Below, piece after piece: positions 8,509 through 18,034 of a stretch of 64,000 nt of DNA (position 1 is the first letter of the stretch; every line of letters starts with the position of its first letter). The position numbers and the translations under genes are program-made. The stretch covers positions 599,534-663,533 of the forward strand of contig NZ_NNRK01000026.1 of assembly GCF_002252475.1 (NCBI RefSeq). The letters are read 5' to 3'. The stretch comes from Brucella rhizosphaerae. Lineage in GTDB: Bacteria > Pseudomonadota > Alphaproteobacteria > Rhizobiales > Rhizobiaceae. The notes beneath the pieces were generated by a model. That model searched no databases and was not told the origin of the DNA. It worked only from the letters and a program-made list of their open reading frames with translations.

Positions 8509-9269
8509 TTGGCCACATCCTTGTTGGAGCTGCGTGACCGATGGAAAGCAAACGCAATCAATCCACCCACCACACCCGTCATCAAAAGATCATAGCCAGG
8601 TGCGAACTGATGGAAGATTGGGAACAAGACGATCCCTGAAACCATAGCGATCTGCCCTGCCCGTTCGCGCGCGGATCGCCAGAGTGACGTCAGAAAATAC
8701 ATCGGTGTGAGCATGAAAAGTGCGGCAAAGACCACCGGCGGAAATGACGCGGAAAGCAAATAAACCACGGCGACGACCAGCGCATTCGTGCCAACCAGCA
8801 CCGTGCCAATTCCGGCGAAATAGCTTGTACGCATGTCGCGCGGAATATTGCGCAACTCCTCCATCGCCATAACCCAAGCCGTAACTGCAACAAAATGGCT
8901 GAGGGCTGCAAGCGTCAGTTTTCGCGTCTTTGGTCCTTTCAGTTCTGGTAAAAGTGCAACAACCATCGGCATCAAACGAACCGAAGACAAACCAACGGCC
9001 AGTGCCGCCGCTGGGATTGAAGCACCGGCACTGATTGCACCAATCAAAACCACCTTGGCAGGCAGCGCCCAGATGGTCAGCGTCATGAAGACGGCCTGCC
9101 CAACCGTTATACCGCTCTCAATCGCCAAGCCTGAAAAACCAATGAAGGAACTCATCAGCAAAATTGCAGGAACGCTGATTATGCGGCGCATACCACGAAA
9201 AAACCAACCCAAAGGGCCGGTCTGCTCCATTTGCTGAAGCTCAGAACTGGGAGGGCGACTCGAAGACAT
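8505..9269 (-). CDS. azlC: AzlC-family branched-chain amino acid exporter large subunit
   Basis: This 254-residue inner-membrane protein has about 6-7 hydrophobic segments. After a soluble N-terminal tail of about 25 residues comes FIGFSGLAIESGITVGQAVFMT, the AzlC-type entry, then IWALPAKVVLIGAISAG. It probably exports branched-chain amino acids together with the following azlD. Its substrate is inferred from family. No regulator of the Lrp/AzlB type is adjacent. The ATG at 9269 has a weak ribosome site, and a degenerate intergenic repeat lies directly upstream. Confidence 0.83.
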   Translation of the reverse strand: MSSSRPPSSELQQMEQTGPLGWFFRGMRRIISVPAILLMSSFIGFSGLAIESGITVGQAVFMTLTIWALPAKVVLIGAISAGASIPAAALAVGLSSVRLMPMVVALLPELKGPKTRKLTLAALSHFVAVTAWVMAMEELRNIPRDMRTSYFAGIGTVLVGTNALVVAVVYLLSASFPPVVFAALFMLTPMYFLTSLWRSARERAGQIAMVSGIVLFPIFHQFAPGYDLLMTGVVGGLIAFAFHRSRSSNKDVAK

Positions 9270-9280
9270 AAATGTAAATT

Positions 9281-9390
9281 AGAGCATTTGAGCCAGAACG
9301 TGCACCCATATTCAAAGCATCTGAACCAAAAGTGCGTGGCAGCTTTCCCATGGAAGGGCGCTTTAAACCTCAGCGTTATATTGGTTGTGA
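9281..9390. repeat. Degenerate intergenic repeat, two related half copies
   Basis: The stretches AGCATTTGAGCCAGAACGTG (from 9283) and AGCATCTGAACCAAAAGTGC (from 9318) are diverged copies of one word, followed by a GCTTT...AAAGC-like tail. They resemble the AGCATTT...AAAAGTGCG...TTTTGCG hairpin repeats found elsewhere in the window and in rhizobial genomes. No gene is seen in the 211-base azlC-clpA spacer. Confidence 0.45.
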
Positions 9391-9446
9391 TAGCCTCGCA
9401 TAGCGGCCCGCATCACATGGTCTTTCAAAAGGGATGCACCAAGAAA

Positions 9447-9470
9447 AAGGCCCTTCCGAAGAAGGGCCTT
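9447..9470 (-). terminator. Rho-independent terminator of clpSA
   Basis: The perfect 10-base stem AAGGCCCTTC/GAAGGGCCTT with a CGAA loop is followed on the minus strand by TTTTTCTT. It lies 10 bases after the clpA stop. Confidence 0.9.
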
Positions 9471-9480
9471 TCTGTAGTGC

Positions 9481-11958
9481 TTATTTCTTGCGTGGCACTT
9501 TGGGTACCGACGACTTTGCCGTGGTGGATTTGGTTGCAGGCTTAGCCGAGACTTCTTCGTCCTTGCCAGCCAGCACCTTTTCCTTCTCAGCTTTTTTTGG
9601 TGCAGCTTTCTTGCGCTGTGGAAGCTTCTTCTCCGGAGGAATATCCTTCTTAGGCTTCACAGGCTTGTCGGCCATACTTTCAAGCACGAGATCGGTTTTG
9701 CCGTCGTCCTTCGTCGTCACATCAACACGAACGGTACCGCCATGCTTGAGCTTGCCAAACAGCACTTCATTGGCCAGAGGCTTCTTGATGTGCTCCTGAA
9801 TGACGCGAGCCAGCGGACGTGCGCCCATGCGCTCGTCGTAACCCTTGTCAGCAAGCCATGCGATAGCAGATTCAGTCAGTTCAAAGGTCACACCACGTTC
9901 TGCAAGCTGGGCTTCAAGCTGGAGCACAAACTTCTGCACAACCTGATGAATAACCGGCACAGGCAGCGGACCGAATGGCACGATTGCATCGAGACGGTTG
10001 CGGAACTCCGGCGTAAACAGCCGGTTGATCGCTTCCATGTCGTCGCCTTCGCGTCGTGTCGAACCAAAACCGATCGCAGCCTTTGCCATATCGGCAGCGC
10101 CGGCATTGGTCGTCATGATCAGAATCACGTTGCGGAAGTCGATCTTCTTGCCGTTGTGATCGGTCAGCGAGCCATGATCCATGACCTGCAACAGAATGTT
10201 GTAAAGGTCTGGATGTGCCTTCTCGATTTCATCGAGCAGCAACACGCAATGCGGATGCTGATCAACACCATCGGTCAGAAGACCGCCCTGATCGAAGCCG
10301 ACATAGCCGGGAGGTGCACCGATCAGACGCGATACAGTGTGACGCTCCATATATTCCGACATATCGAAACGAAGCAGTTCGACGCCCAGAGAGGATGCAA
10401 GCTGCTTGGCAACTTCTGTCTTACCGACACCTGTCGGGCCGGAGAACAGATAGGAACCAATTGGCTTATCCGGTTCACGCAAGCCTGCACGAGCAAGCTT
10501 GATCGCCGCCGACAGCGCCTCGATTGCCAGATCCTGACCATAGACAACCCGCTTGAGCTCCGCATCAAGATGCGCAAGCACAACCTCATCATCCTTGGAA
10601 ACCGACTTGGGCGGAATCCGGGCCATAGTGGCAATGGTTGCTTCGATTTCCTTGACGCCAATTGTCTTCTTGCGCTTGTTTTCCGGCAGAAGCATCTGGC
10701 TTGCACCAGTTTCATCGATCACGTCGATGGCTTTGTCCGGCAACTTGCGGTCAGAGATATAGCGCGCGGAAAGCTCCACCGCCGATTTGATGGCATCAAC
10801 CGTGTATTTGACTTTGTGGAAGTCTTCAAAATACGGCTTCAGGCCCTTCATGATCTCAATGGCATCAGGGATCGATGGCTCATTGACGTCAATCTTCTGG
10901 AAACGGCGGACCAGTGCACGGTCCTTCTCAAAGAACTGACGATATTCTTTATAGGTTGTCGAACCGATACAACGAATTGCACCCGAAGACAGAGCCGGCT
11001 TAAGCAGGTTCGATGCATCCATTGCACCGCCCGACGTGGCACCTGCACCAATCACCGTATGAATCTCGTCAATGAACAGAACCGCACCCGGATAATCTTC
11101 GAGCTCTTTCACAACCTGTTTCAGACGCTCTTCAAAATCACCGCGGTACCGTGTGCCGGCAAGCAGCGTACCCATATCGAGTGAAAAAATCGTGGCATCG
11201 GCGAGCGCTTCAGGTACTTCACCTTCAACGATACGCTTGGCCAGACCTTCTGCAATCGCGGTCTTGCCGACACCAGGATCACCCACATAAAGCGGATTGT
11301 TCTTGGAACGGCGGCAAAGAACCTGAATGGTACGACTGATTTCGCTATCGCGGCCGATCAATGGATCGATACGGCCCGATTTGGCTTTTTCGTTCAGATT
11401 GACACAATAGGCCGAAAGAGCATCCTGCTTTTTCTTTGTGCCTTCTTCCGGTTCTACGCTTGTACGCTCTTCGCTGGCGCTTTCCGCACCGCGCGGAGTG
11501 CGTGTTTCGCTGCTCTGCGTACGCTTTGAAATACCGTGTGAAATATAATTGACGGCATCATAACGCGTCATCTGCTGTTCCTGCAGGAAGTAAGCAGCAT
11601 GGCTTTCACGTTCCGCAAAAATGGCAACGAGCACGTTTGCGCCGGTCACTTCCTCACGGTTTGAAGATTGAACGTGGATAACTGCGCGTTGAATCACGCG
11701 CTGGAAAGCTGCCGTGGGTTTGGAATCCTCATCATAGCCGGTGACGAGGTTATCCAGTTCACGGTCGATGTAATCTGTAACGATCCGTTTGAGATGCTCC
11801 AGATCGACGTTACAGGCGCGCATCACTGCACCTGCATCCTGATCGTCGATCAGGGCAAGCAAAAGGTGTTCGAGCGTTGCATACTCGTGATGCCGCTCGT
11901 TCGCGATGGTAAGCGCTTGATGCAGCGCCCTTTCAAGGCTGGGAGAAAACGATGGCAT
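9481..11958 (-). CDS. clpA: ATP-dependent Clp protease ATP-binding subunit ClpA
   Basis: This 825-residue AAA+ unfoldase feeds substrates to ClpP. Its order is: the N domain (about 1-145); AAA-1 with Walker [14 protein letters not shown] and Walker [13 protein letters not shown]-2 with [13 protein letters not shown] and [10 protein letters not shown]; then the ClpP-docking IGF loop ([11 protein letters not shown]) and the D2-small domain. It is about 65 residues longer than E. coli ClpA because of a lysine/proline-rich tail from about residue 755 ([20 protein letters not shown] onward), probably disordered. It starts 6 bases after clpS, so adaptor and unfoldase are co-expressed. Confidence 0.96.
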   Translation of the reverse strand: MPSFSPSLERALHQALTIANERHHEYATLEHLLLALIDDQDAGAVMRACNVDLEHLKRIVTDYIDRELDNLVTGYDEDSKPTAAFQRVIQRAVIHVQSSNREEVTGANVLVAIFAERESHAAYFLQEQQMTRYDAVNYISHGISKRTQSSETRTPRGAESASEERTSVEPEEGTKKKQDALSAYCVNLNEKAKSGRIDPLIGRDSEISRTIQVLCRRSKNNPLYVGDPGVGKTAIAEGLAKRIVEGEVPEALADATIFSLDMGTLLAGTRYRGDFEERLKQVVKELEDYPGAVLFIDEIHTVIGAGATSGGAMDASNLLKPALSSGAIRCIGSTTYKEYRQFFEKDRALVRRFQKIDVNEPSIPDAIEIMKGLKPYFEDFHKVKYTVDAIKSAVELSARYISDRKLPDKAIDVIDETGASQMLLPENKRKKTIGVKEIEATIATMARIPPKSVSKDDEVVLAHLDAELKRVVYGQDLAIEALSAAIKLARAGLREPDKPIGSYLFSGPTGVGKTEVAKQLASSLGVELLRFDMSEYMERHTVSRLIGAPPGYVGFDQGGLLTDGVDQHPHCVLLLDEIEKAHPDLYNILLQVMDHGSLTDHNGKKIDFRNVILIMTTNAGAADMAKAAIGFGSTRREGDDMEAINRLFTPEFRNRLDAIVPFGPLPVPVIHQVVQKFVLQLEAQLAERGVTFELTESAIAWLADKGYDERMGARPLARVIQEHIKKPLANEVLFGKLKHGGTVRVDVTTKDDGKTDLVLESMADKPVKPKKDIPPEKKLPQRKKAAPKKAEKEKVLAGKDEEVSAKPATKSTTAKSSVPKVPRKK

Positions 11959-11964
11959 ATGACC

Positions 11965-12315
11965 TCACTTTTTCTCCATTACACATTGTAATGGATGCTG
12001 GTTTTGGCGGGCAAAATCCATGACCTGACTAACCTTTGTCTCCGCGACTTCGTATGTAAACACACCGCATTCGCCGACACCGTGGTTATGGACATGCAAC
12101 ATTATACGCGTTGCATCGTCCATGTCTTTCTGGAAAAACCGTTGCAGGACATGAATGACAAACTCCATGGGAGTATAGTCATCATTGAGAAGCAGGACGC
12201 GATAGAGGCTTGGCTTCTTTGTTTTCGGCTGCGTACGCGTGACCACCACGGTACCGTTGTCCGGTCCGTTCCCGCCGTTGGTCTTGCTCTGCATGACTGG
12301 ATTATACTGCCGCAT
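11965..12315 (-). CDS. clpS: ClpA adaptor protein ClpS
   Basis: The 116-residue N-degron adaptor hands proteins with destabilising N-termini to ClpA. The family core is present: [20 protein letters not shown], with the Asp residues that recognise the alpha-amino group, and [21 protein letters not shown] flexible tail of about 35 residues precedes it, as expected. Two starts are possible: ATG 12315 (MRQYNPV) and ATG 12294 (MQSKTNGG). I prefer 12315 because a GGGTGA lies upstream, but evidence is modest. It is immediately followed by clpA. Confidence 0.94.
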   Translation of the reverse strand: MRQYNPVMQSKTNGGNGPDNGTVVVTRTQPKTKKPSLYRVLLLNDDYTPMEFVIHVLQRFFQKDMDDATRIMLHVHNHGVGECGVFTYEVAETKVSQVMDFARQNQHPLQCVMEKK

Positions 12316-12692
12316 GAAAACTATCACCCAATGCCCAGATGCCTGGGCCCAACTGTCTGCCTGCTTGCCCATATATGTAGGGCGTCATGCGCTGATTTTA
12401 AGCCCTTCGGCGGCACTTGCAACCGAGACTTATGACAAGCCCCAGCATTGGCACAATTATCTCGATAAGTTTATCGGGAAATTCCCGTTCTTTAAAAGGC
12501 AAACCACGCCGCATCACGACAACCAGGCGCTCGACTGAAAAAACTGACAGGCAATTTTTTTCAAAATTTATGAATAAGTCAGTTACCATAAACGGATTGG
12601 TAACGCTGATGACAGTAAGGTCTCGGAATTAGATTGCTGTGTGCCCTTTGCGCCGCAGTTCAAAAAAACCGGGATACAGGCAGGTCATCATC
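12316..12692. other. Intergenic region between divergent clpS and the D,D-carboxypeptidase gene
   Basis: This 377-base stretch holds divergent promoters but no convincing gene. A 74-codon plus frame from the ATG at 12314 has no ribosome site and no family resemblance. An inverted repeat GTTACC (12582-12587) / GGTAAC (12599-12604) with an 11-base spacer lies about 90 bases before the carboxypeptidase start and could be a protein-binding site. Confidence 0.4.
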
Positions 12693-14102
12693 GTGCGTAC
12701 CGCATTCAGTAAAGTCGCATACGCCTTGAAAAGAGCGGCGCAAGCCACCCTTCTTCTCGCTGTCGTAACAGGCTGTTCCACAGCCTCGACAACAGTGCCA
12801 GCCGTTGCAGCCAGCGAGCGGTATGCCGCGATCGTGATTGATGCAAACACGGGTAAAACGCTGTTTGCATCCAATGCAGACGCCAAGCGTTATCCTGCTT
12901 CGCTGACCAAGATGATGACGATGTACATGCTTTTCGAAGCGATGAAATCCGGTCGCATCAATAAAGATACCCGCATTCCGATCTCTGCCTATGCTGCCGC
13001 CCGTCCGCCGACAAAGATTGGCTTCAAGCCGGGTCAGAGCATTCGCGTTGAAGACGCTATCCTTGCCATGGTGACGAAGTCTGCCAATGACGTCGCCACG
13101 GCATCTGGCGAATTCCTCGGTGGTTCTGAGGAACGCTTTGCCCAGATGATGACGACCAAAGCCCGTCGTCTTGGCATGAGCAACACCACATTCCGGAATG
13201 CATCGGGCCTGCCGAACATGTCCCAGCAGACCACAGCTCGCGACATGGCGATCCTCAGCATTGCGCTTCGCCAGCACTTCCCCCAGGAATTCTCGTATTT
13301 CTCACGCCGCAATTTCGTGTTCCGTGGACAGACGATCAACGGTCACAACCGTTTGCTCGGTCGCGTTGAAGGCGTTGACGGCATCAAGACCGGTTACACC
13401 AATGCATCCGGCTACAACCTTGCCTCTTCCGTTAATCTCGATGGCCGCCGTCTGGTAGCAGTCGTCATGGGTGGCAATACCGGCGCAAGTCGCGACGCTC
13501 ACATGACCCAGCTGATCCGTAAATACCTGCCTGCAGCCACACGCGGCCGCGCGTCCGAACCTCTCGTTGCAATGCGTGGAGAAGTTCCACAGGTCGTAGC
13601 ATCTGTCGATCTTCCAAAGGCACGCAATGCGCCTGTTCCGGTTGCACGTCAGGTCACTGAAGTCGCCGACGTTATCAATGATGAAGCTGGTGAAGGTGAT
13701 ATCGATCAGCCACAGGTTCTGGCACTCGCTGCCCCTACACAGCGTCCGGCAGCGATGGCTGCGCAGGCAGCGGTTCGCCCGACGCCAAAGGCAGCAGTTC
13801 CTTCCGCACCTGCTCACGACATTGATCCCGTTACGACTGCTTCGGCCCCTGCAAACGGTGGCTGGGCAATCCAGGTCGGCTCGCTACCAAGTGAAGGCCA
13901 GGCACGTGACATGCTCGCCAAAGCTTCGGCTTCGGTTGGTGGCTCTCTGCGCTCTGCATCGCCTTACACAGAAACCTTCACCAAAGGCAGCTCCACTTTC
14001 TACCGTGCACGCTTTGTCGGCTTCTCCTCGAAGCAGGCTGCATGGGATGCATGTGCTTCGCTGAAGAAGAAGAACTTTGGCTGCTACGCAGTCGCGAATT
14101 AA
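12693..14102 (+). CDS. D-alanyl-D-alanine carboxypeptidase (PBP5/6-like) with C-terminal SPOR domain
   Basis: The 469-residue protein has an N-terminal export signal (LLLAVVTGCS, possibly a lipobox) and a serine-peptidase S11 domain with all three motifs: SLTK (catalytic Ser), SAN (KSANDVA) and KTG (IKTGYTNASG). After a linker rich in Ala and Pro (about 300-385), a SPOR domain (GWAIQVGSLPSEGQARDMLA to FGCYAVAN) should bind glycan strands lacking stem peptides at the division septum. It trims muropeptide pentapeptides in the periplasm. The GTG at 12693 is chosen for the AGG-containing site upstream; the frame is open 18 codons earlier without a good start. Confidence 0.88.
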   Translation: MRTAFSKVAYALKRAAQATLLLAVVTGCSTASTTVPAVAASERYAAIVIDANTGKTLFASNADAKRYPASLTKMMTMYMLFEAMKSGRINKDTRIPISAYAAARPPTKIGFKPGQSIRVEDAILAMVTKSANDVATASGEFLGGSEERFAQMMTTKARRLGMSNTTFRNASGLPNMSQQTTARDMAILSIALRQHFPQEFSYFSRRNFVFRGQTINGHNRLLGRVEGVDGIKTGYTNASGYNLASSVNLDGRRLVAVVMGGNTGASRDAHMTQLIRKYLPAATRGRASEPLVAMRGEVPQVVASVDLPKARNAPVPVARQVTEVADVINDEAGEGDIDQPQVLALAAPTQRPAAMAAQAAVRPTPKAAVPSAPAHDIDPVTTASAPANGGWAIQVGSLPSEGQARDMLAKASASVGGSLRSASPYTETFTKGSSTFYRARFVGFSSKQAAWDACASLKKKNFGCYAVAN

Positions 14103-14104
14103 TT

Positions 14105-14147
14105 GCATTCCCGCAAAAGTGCGAAGCGTTTTTGCGGGGGACAATGC
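14105..14147. repeat. Hairpin intergenic repeat after the carboxypeptidase gene, possible terminator
   Basis: GCATT-CCCGCAAAA at 14105-14118 faces TTTTTGCGGG (14129-14138) and AATGC (14143-14147) across GTGCGAAGCG. This is the typical AAAAGTGCGAAGCG hairpin repeat of rhizobial and brucellar spacers. It starts 3 bases after the stop codon and may also end the transcript. Confidence 0.7.
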
Positions 14148-14232
14148 GACCAGAGAACAATCCGAACGCAAGAGGGATACCCCTTTTGCACCGCTTTAAA
14201 CCCGAGATTTGTATTGCGTAGAGGGTTTCGAG

Positions 14233-14529
14233 ATGTCGAATATGAATGAACCGATCGGACAATATGCCCTGAAGTCCAGCACTTGGGCCGAACAGGCACC
14301 TCGCCCTTCAGGACTGGGTTCCCTGTTTTCTGTTCAGGCTTTGAAGCAGGCAGCGATTCGCATTGCGGACGTGCGTAACGGCAAAGGTTTCCATACGCGC
14401 GATCTGGTGGGATTGCTGGTAAGCCACGCCGCTCGCAACCGCCGCATGGTACAGCCGCGCACGATGATGCGTATGACCTTGCCGGTCACATCAGACAAAG
14501 TTTCAGTACGTCTCACCATCGAAAGCTGA
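14233..14529 (+). CDS. Conserved small protein of unknown function
   Basis: The 98-residue product from ATG 14233 (preceded by AGGGTTTCGAG) is soluble and basic in its second half. It has no membrane segment and no cysteine in the chosen frame. Features are SGLGSLFSVQALKQAAIRIA, a helix-rich middle, and a basic region HAARNRRMVQPRTMMRM. I do not recognise a domain. The frame, the ribosome site and a terminator directly after it support a real gene. It is transcribed alone, downstream of the carboxypeptidase gene and its hairpin. Confidence 0.65.
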   Translation: MSNMNEPIGQYALKSSTWAEQAPRPSGLGSLFSVQALKQAAIRIADVRNGKGFHTRDLVGLLVSHAARNRRMVQPRTMMRMTLPVTSDKVSVRLTIES

Positions 14530-14550
14530 GAACGTCACAAGCGAAAACAA

Positions 14551-14580
14551 AAGGCCTGCCAGTTATGGCGGGCCTTTTTC
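14551..14580 (+). terminator. Rho-independent terminator of the 14233 gene
   Basis: AAGGCCTGCC / GGCGGGCCTT (one T-G pair) around AGTTAT, followed by TTTTCGTTT. It lies 22 bases after the stop codon. Confidence 0.85.
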
Positions 14581-14621
14581 GTTTCAAACGTATTCTTACA
14601 AATTGCTCTGAAGACAGACTG

Positions 14622-15059
14622 TCAGAGTAGCCCCAGAGCAGCGAGCTCCTGCCGCAGGTCGGATGGCAAAGCTGCCCTGCCCGATTTTCCTGCAGCTTCA
14701 TCCAGTGGAACCTCATTTTCAGCGAGATAGCGCCAGCCCTGAAAGGCGCGCCGCGGCTGCCATTGGGTCGGGTGAATCTTGGGCTCGAGTATCAGATGGC
14801 AGCGGTTGATACCCTGTTCATCGGTAAAGGGGCGAATATCCAACAACCGCTGACGGCACTGCACATTGCCCTTGATCACCCAATAGAGCGAACCACCTTC
14901 AAGCAGCTCATCAACACGCTTGGGTACCATCCGCGTTGTATGAAACTGTTCAGGGACAAGCCCGCCAGCACGCTGCTCTGCAAGCCTGAAATCGATCCAG
15001 GCTGCGAGATCTTCGATGCTATCGCAGCCAACGCATAGTTTGACGAGATTAAGTGCCAT
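14622..15059 (-). CDS. DUF1489 family protein
   Basis: This 145-residue cytoplasmic protein starts with MALNLVKLCVGCDSIEDLA and contains the family blocks RMVPKRVDELLEGGSLYWVI and IRPFTDEQGINRCHLILEP. DUF1489 is almost confined to alphaproteobacteria and its function is unknown. The gene lies alone between convergent neighbours, with about 50 bases to the sdaA stop and the previous terminator on the other side. The two N-terminal cysteines and the QWQPRRAFQGWRYL segment are the most conserved-looking parts. Confidence 0.85.
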   Translation of the reverse strand: MALNLVKLCVGCDSIEDLAAWIDFRLAEQRAGGLVPEQFHTTRMVPKRVDELLEGGSLYWVIKGNVQCRQRLLDIRPFTDEQGINRCHLILEPKIHPTQWQPRRAFQGWRYLAENEVPLDEAAGKSGRAALPSDLRQELAALGLL

Positions 15060-15112
15060 GAGGTTGATTTAGCCAAGCTGAATGCAGGCTTCAAGTGATA
15101 AGAATGTTATTC

Positions 15113-16516
15113 TCAGCAGGCAACAACATTCACAGCAAGGCCACCCTGACTTGTTTCCTTGTAGCGCTCGCTCATATCATGACCAGTCTGACGCATAGTT
15201 TCGATACATGCATCAAGCGGCACAAAATGCTGACCGTCGCCTTTAACTGCCAGTGATGCAGCAGTCACGGCTTTCACTGCACCCAGAGCATTGCGCTCGA
15301 TACAAGGCACCTGAACAAGCCCGCCCACAGGGTCACACGTCATACCAAGATGATGCTCGAGAGCAATTTCGGCAGCATTCTCGATTTGCTCCGGTGAGCC
15401 ACCAAGCACAGCAGCAAGACCAGCTGCTGCCATGGCAGAAGCCGAACCGACCTCCCCCTGACAACCAACTTCGGCACCCGAAATTGAAGCATTGTGCTTG
15501 ATCACACCACCGATTGCAGCGGAGGTCAGCAGAAAATCGCGAATACCCTTCTCATCGGCATCGTCGTGAAAATGCAAATAATAACGCAGAACCGCAGGCA
15601 CAACGCCCGCCGCGCCATTGGTCGGAGCAGTCACAACACGACCGCCTGACGCATTCTCTTCATTGACTGCCATCGCATAAACAGACAGCCAGTCATTGGC
15701 GAGCAACGGATTGACCTTGTTATTGCGCCAATCGTCTTCCAACCGGTCAAAAAGCTGGCGCGCACGGCGGCGCACTTTCAAGCCACCCGGCATAATGCCA
15801 TCACGGCTCAGACCGCGCTCAATGCAGCCGCGCATCGCGCCCCAGATGCGATCAAGACCTTCGTCCAGATCGAGACAGGACATATGGCATTCTTCGTTGG
15901 CGCGCTTCATATCAGCGATCGAAAGGCCGCTTGCGCGCGCCATCTCCAGCATTTCAGCGGCATTATTGAATGGATAAGGCACATCTGCCTTTTCCTCTTG
16001 CTTTCCGCCACTGGTCTGCACACGGCTGAGTTCTTCCGCGGTAACAACGAAGCCACCGCCAATCGAAAAGTATACGCGGCGAAGCAACAGGCGGTCGCTG
16101 CGATCATAAGCCTCGAAAGCCATACCATTTGCGTGGCCAGGCAAAGGCGTTTTGCGATCAAGAACCAGATCTGTCTTGGGATCAAACTGATAGACTGGAT
16201 GGCCGGCAGGCTGAACGGTCTGCGCGCGCGAAACCTTTTCGACTTCGCTGTCCATGATGTCGGGATCGATCGAATCAGGTGTAAAACCGCAAAGACCGAG
16301 AACCACAGCGCGATCAGTCGCATGTCCAATGCCGGTATAGGCGAGCGAGCCATGAAGGCTGGCCTTCAGTCTATAAACCTTGGCATTGGCTGGTTTCGGC
16401 CAATTACCACTCAGCAGCTCATCGAGAAACATATGAGCAGCCGTCATCGGGCCCATAGTATGTGAACTCGAAGGCCCAATGCCAATCTTGTAAAGATCGA
16501 ATACTGACAGAAACAT
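15113..16516 (-). CDS. sdaA: L-serine ammonia-lyase, iron-sulfur dependent, single chain
   Basis: The 467-residue enzyme turns L-serine into pyruvate and ammonia using a 4Fe-4S cluster. The N-terminal beta-like domain contains [11 protein letters not shown] (residues about 17-27) and the C-terminal alpha-like domain contains [37 protein letters not shown] and IERNA; the three cysteines there are the expected cluster ligands. ATG 16516 gives the usual [20 protein letters not shown] start. The upstream extension to 16585 is not family-like. It is monocistronic. Confidence 0.95.
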   Translation of the reverse strand: MFLSVFDLYKIGIGPSSSHTMGPMTAAHMFLDELLSGNWPKPANAKVYRLKASLHGSLAYTGIGHATDRAVVLGLCGFTPDSIDPDIMDSEVEKVSRAQTVQPAGHPVYQFDPKTDLVLDRKTPLPGHANGMAFEAYDRSDRLLLRRVYFSIGGGFVVTAEELSRVQTSGGKQEEKADVPYPFNNAAEMLEMARASGLSIADMKRANEECHMSCLDLDEGLDRIWGAMRGCIERGLSRDGIMPGGLKVRRRARQLFDRLEDDWRNNKVNPLLANDWLSVYAMAVNEENASGGRVVTAPTNGAAGVVPAVLRYYLHFHDDADEKGIRDFLLTSAAIGGVIKHNASISGAEVGCQGEVGSASAMAAAGLAAVLGGSPEQIENAAEIALEHHLGMTCDPVGGLVQVPCIERNALGAVKAVTAASLAVKGDGQHFVPLDACIETMRQTGHDMSERYKETSQGGLAVNVVAC

Positions 16517-16634
16517 TCTACACCTATTCCGACCCAAAGATGGGTAGAGCAATCTGATATGCATGTGCTCATCAGGCACGCGCAATAATATTACACCATT
16601 ATCAGATAGCGTAGGAGACGAGCAACGGCAACAG

Positions 16635-16653
16635 AATGCCGAAATGCGGCATT
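16635..16653. promoter_or_regulatory. Inverted repeat upstream of sdaA
   Basis: AATGCCG/CGGCATT with a 5-base centre, 119 bases upstream of the sdaA start. It could be an operator or a small hairpin. No regulator can be assigned. Confidence 0.25.
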
Positions 16654-16783
16654 AAATTTCTGGTTTACGCAATACCACAGCACGTCGCATTCTTGTTTGA
16701 ATGCAAACGTCTGTTCTGTCGATGTTCAATGGGAAGCTCGATCCGAAAAGCCATTCAACTTTTCAGGAACTATCACGCCCGCA

Positions 16784-16882
16784 TCAAGCAGAGAAAAGGT
16801 AAGCCATGAGAATGATTGTGGCGAGGCCAACGACTGCCCAGAGCGTAACGCCCCAGCAAGATTTTTGAACGGTTTCGTCCAT
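16784..16882 (-). CDS. Possible 32-residue single-span membrane protein
   Basis: On the minus strand, ATG 16882 opens 32 codons to TGA at 16784. A short charged N-terminus (MDETVQKSCWG) is followed by one hydrophobic helix (VTLWAVVGLATIILMAYLFS). The shape is that of the small membrane proteins often found in bacteria. The ribosome site is weak (no clear GGAG within 12 bases), and nothing like it is known to me by name, so coding status is uncertain. It sits alone in the 590-base space between sdaA and the YdcF-like gene. Confidence 0.45.
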   Translation of the reverse strand: MDETVQKSCWGVTLWAVVGLATIILMAYLFSA

Positions 16883-17108
16883 GGAGATTTTTACAACCTT
16901 GTTGTGCAACTCTTATAAGCAGCGTCCTTCACAACGCTGTTACCGGAGATATAATCCTGAAGTCTATGAAACGCAACTGTGAAAGATGGCGGAAATGCGA
17001 CGCACTTAACCACCTCATCACATGGCCTTTCAAAAACTGGTTTAGTATCAGAACCTTAACAACAGGTATGTTTAACAAAAGCTTTAAAGTCACGGCAGAA
17101 ATGCGGCA
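16883..17108. other. Non-coding stretch between the possible small ORF and the YdcF-like gene
   Basis: I see no gene, no strong hairpin and no named element here. The word GAAATGCGGCAT occurs at its right end (from 17098) and also near 16641. This may be chance. Confidence 0.3.
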
Positions 17109-17930
17109 TCAGGTTTGAGGCAGCAACATATCTGTCTTACCGGTTAGCCAGTATGCAGTCAGCCCTACCCACTCGCGCATAGCCACACTGAAGCGCGACA
17201 AGGCCTCATTGGGCGATTCCAGATATAGTGAGAGGCTCTGTTTCGCAGGTGTTTTGTAGTCAACCGGCCACGCAACGACGTCAAAATCTGCTTTGCGGAA
17301 ACAACCGATTGAACGCGGCATATGATATGCCGACGTCACCAGAAGCCATGTTTCGCCGGGCTTTGGCTCTGCCAGTGCCTTTGAAAACTCTGCATTTTCA
17401 ACCGTATTGCGTGATTTGTTCTCAAAAATGAAACGGTCGCCCGAAAAACCAAGGTCGGCCAGCATCGTGCGCGTGCTGTCGGCTTCAGGCGCCCCCTCTT
17501 CAAAAAAAGCGCCATCTCCACCCGAAACGATGACCTTTGCATCAGGATAAAGCCGGGCAAGCCGCATTGTTTCGAATATGCGGTCAGCCGCACTATTCAG
17601 CTCAAATCCCGGTCTGCCAGCATTGATATCGCCATTCATATAGCCGCCCAGAACCACAATACCATCCACACGCTGGGGCAGCTCGGTCTGCTTCGGGAAG
17701 CGATCTTCCAGCGGAGCAAGAAGTAAGGAACCAAGTGTCGTGTAGGCGCTGATAAACAAGACAACAGCGCCAACGACCAGCGTTGTGAGGCCCAACCGTC
17801 TGAATCCCGCCCAAATCAGCACAAGTGCGAGAAGCAGAAACACGAAGATGATCGTCAACGGTTGGAAAAACAGCCAGAAAAGTTTGGAAACACTGAAAAA
17901 CAATGCGATCTCCGACGATAAGCTACACAT
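17109..17930 (-). CDS. YdcF/SanA-like DUF218 envelope protein
   Basis: The 273-residue protein has two N-terminal membrane helices (LFWLFFQPLTIIFVFLLLAL and LTTLVVGAVVLFISAY), then a DUF218 domain with DGIVVLGGYMNG, YPDAKVIVSGGDGAFF and a helix-rich end. Members of this family (ElyC, SanA, YdcF) act in cell-envelope metabolism, with incompletely known chemistry. ATG 17930 is chosen because the helix starts soon after it; upstream ATGs at 17966 and 18071 have no better ribosome site. It is divergent from the acyltransferase gene, with 104 bases between the starts. Confidence 0.82.
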   Translation of the reverse strand: MCSLSSEIALFFSVSKLFWLFFQPLTIIFVFLLLALVLIWAGFRRLGLTTLVVGAVVLFISAYTTLGSLLLAPLEDRFPKQTELPQRVDGIVVLGGYMNGDINAGRPGFELNSAADRIFETMRLARLYPDAKVIVSGGDGAFFEEGAPEADSTRTMLADLGFSGDRFIFENKSRNTVENAEFSKALAEPKPGETWLLVTSAYHMPRSIGCFRKADFDVVAWPVDYKTPAKQSLSLYLESPNEALSRFSVAMREWVGLTAYWLTGKTDMLLPQT

Positions 17931-18034
17931 TTCAACCGAGCCTGAACGAATCCGGTTATTTGACATACTATAGCCATGCAATCGCATGTGATAGAAATCT
18001 GCTCGACTCTTATTGCCAAAGCTCAGGAAGCCAT

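Noticed and set aside
9742..11184. Long plus-strand open frame opposite clpA (480 codons)
   Set aside because: It is the antisense shadow of a GC-rich conserved gene; its product is rich in Cys, His and Arg with no domain, and clpA is certain.
12314..12538. 74-codon plus-strand ORF in the clpS upstream spacer
   Set aside because: No ribosome site, unusual composition rich in His, Gln and Pro, no family resemblance, and it starts on top of the clpS start region.
16641..17110. Repeated word GAAATGCGGCAT at 16641 and 17098 as flanks of an insertion
   Set aside because: The match is only 12 bases with diverging sides, the second copy runs into the YdcF stop, and the DNA between shows no transposon feature.
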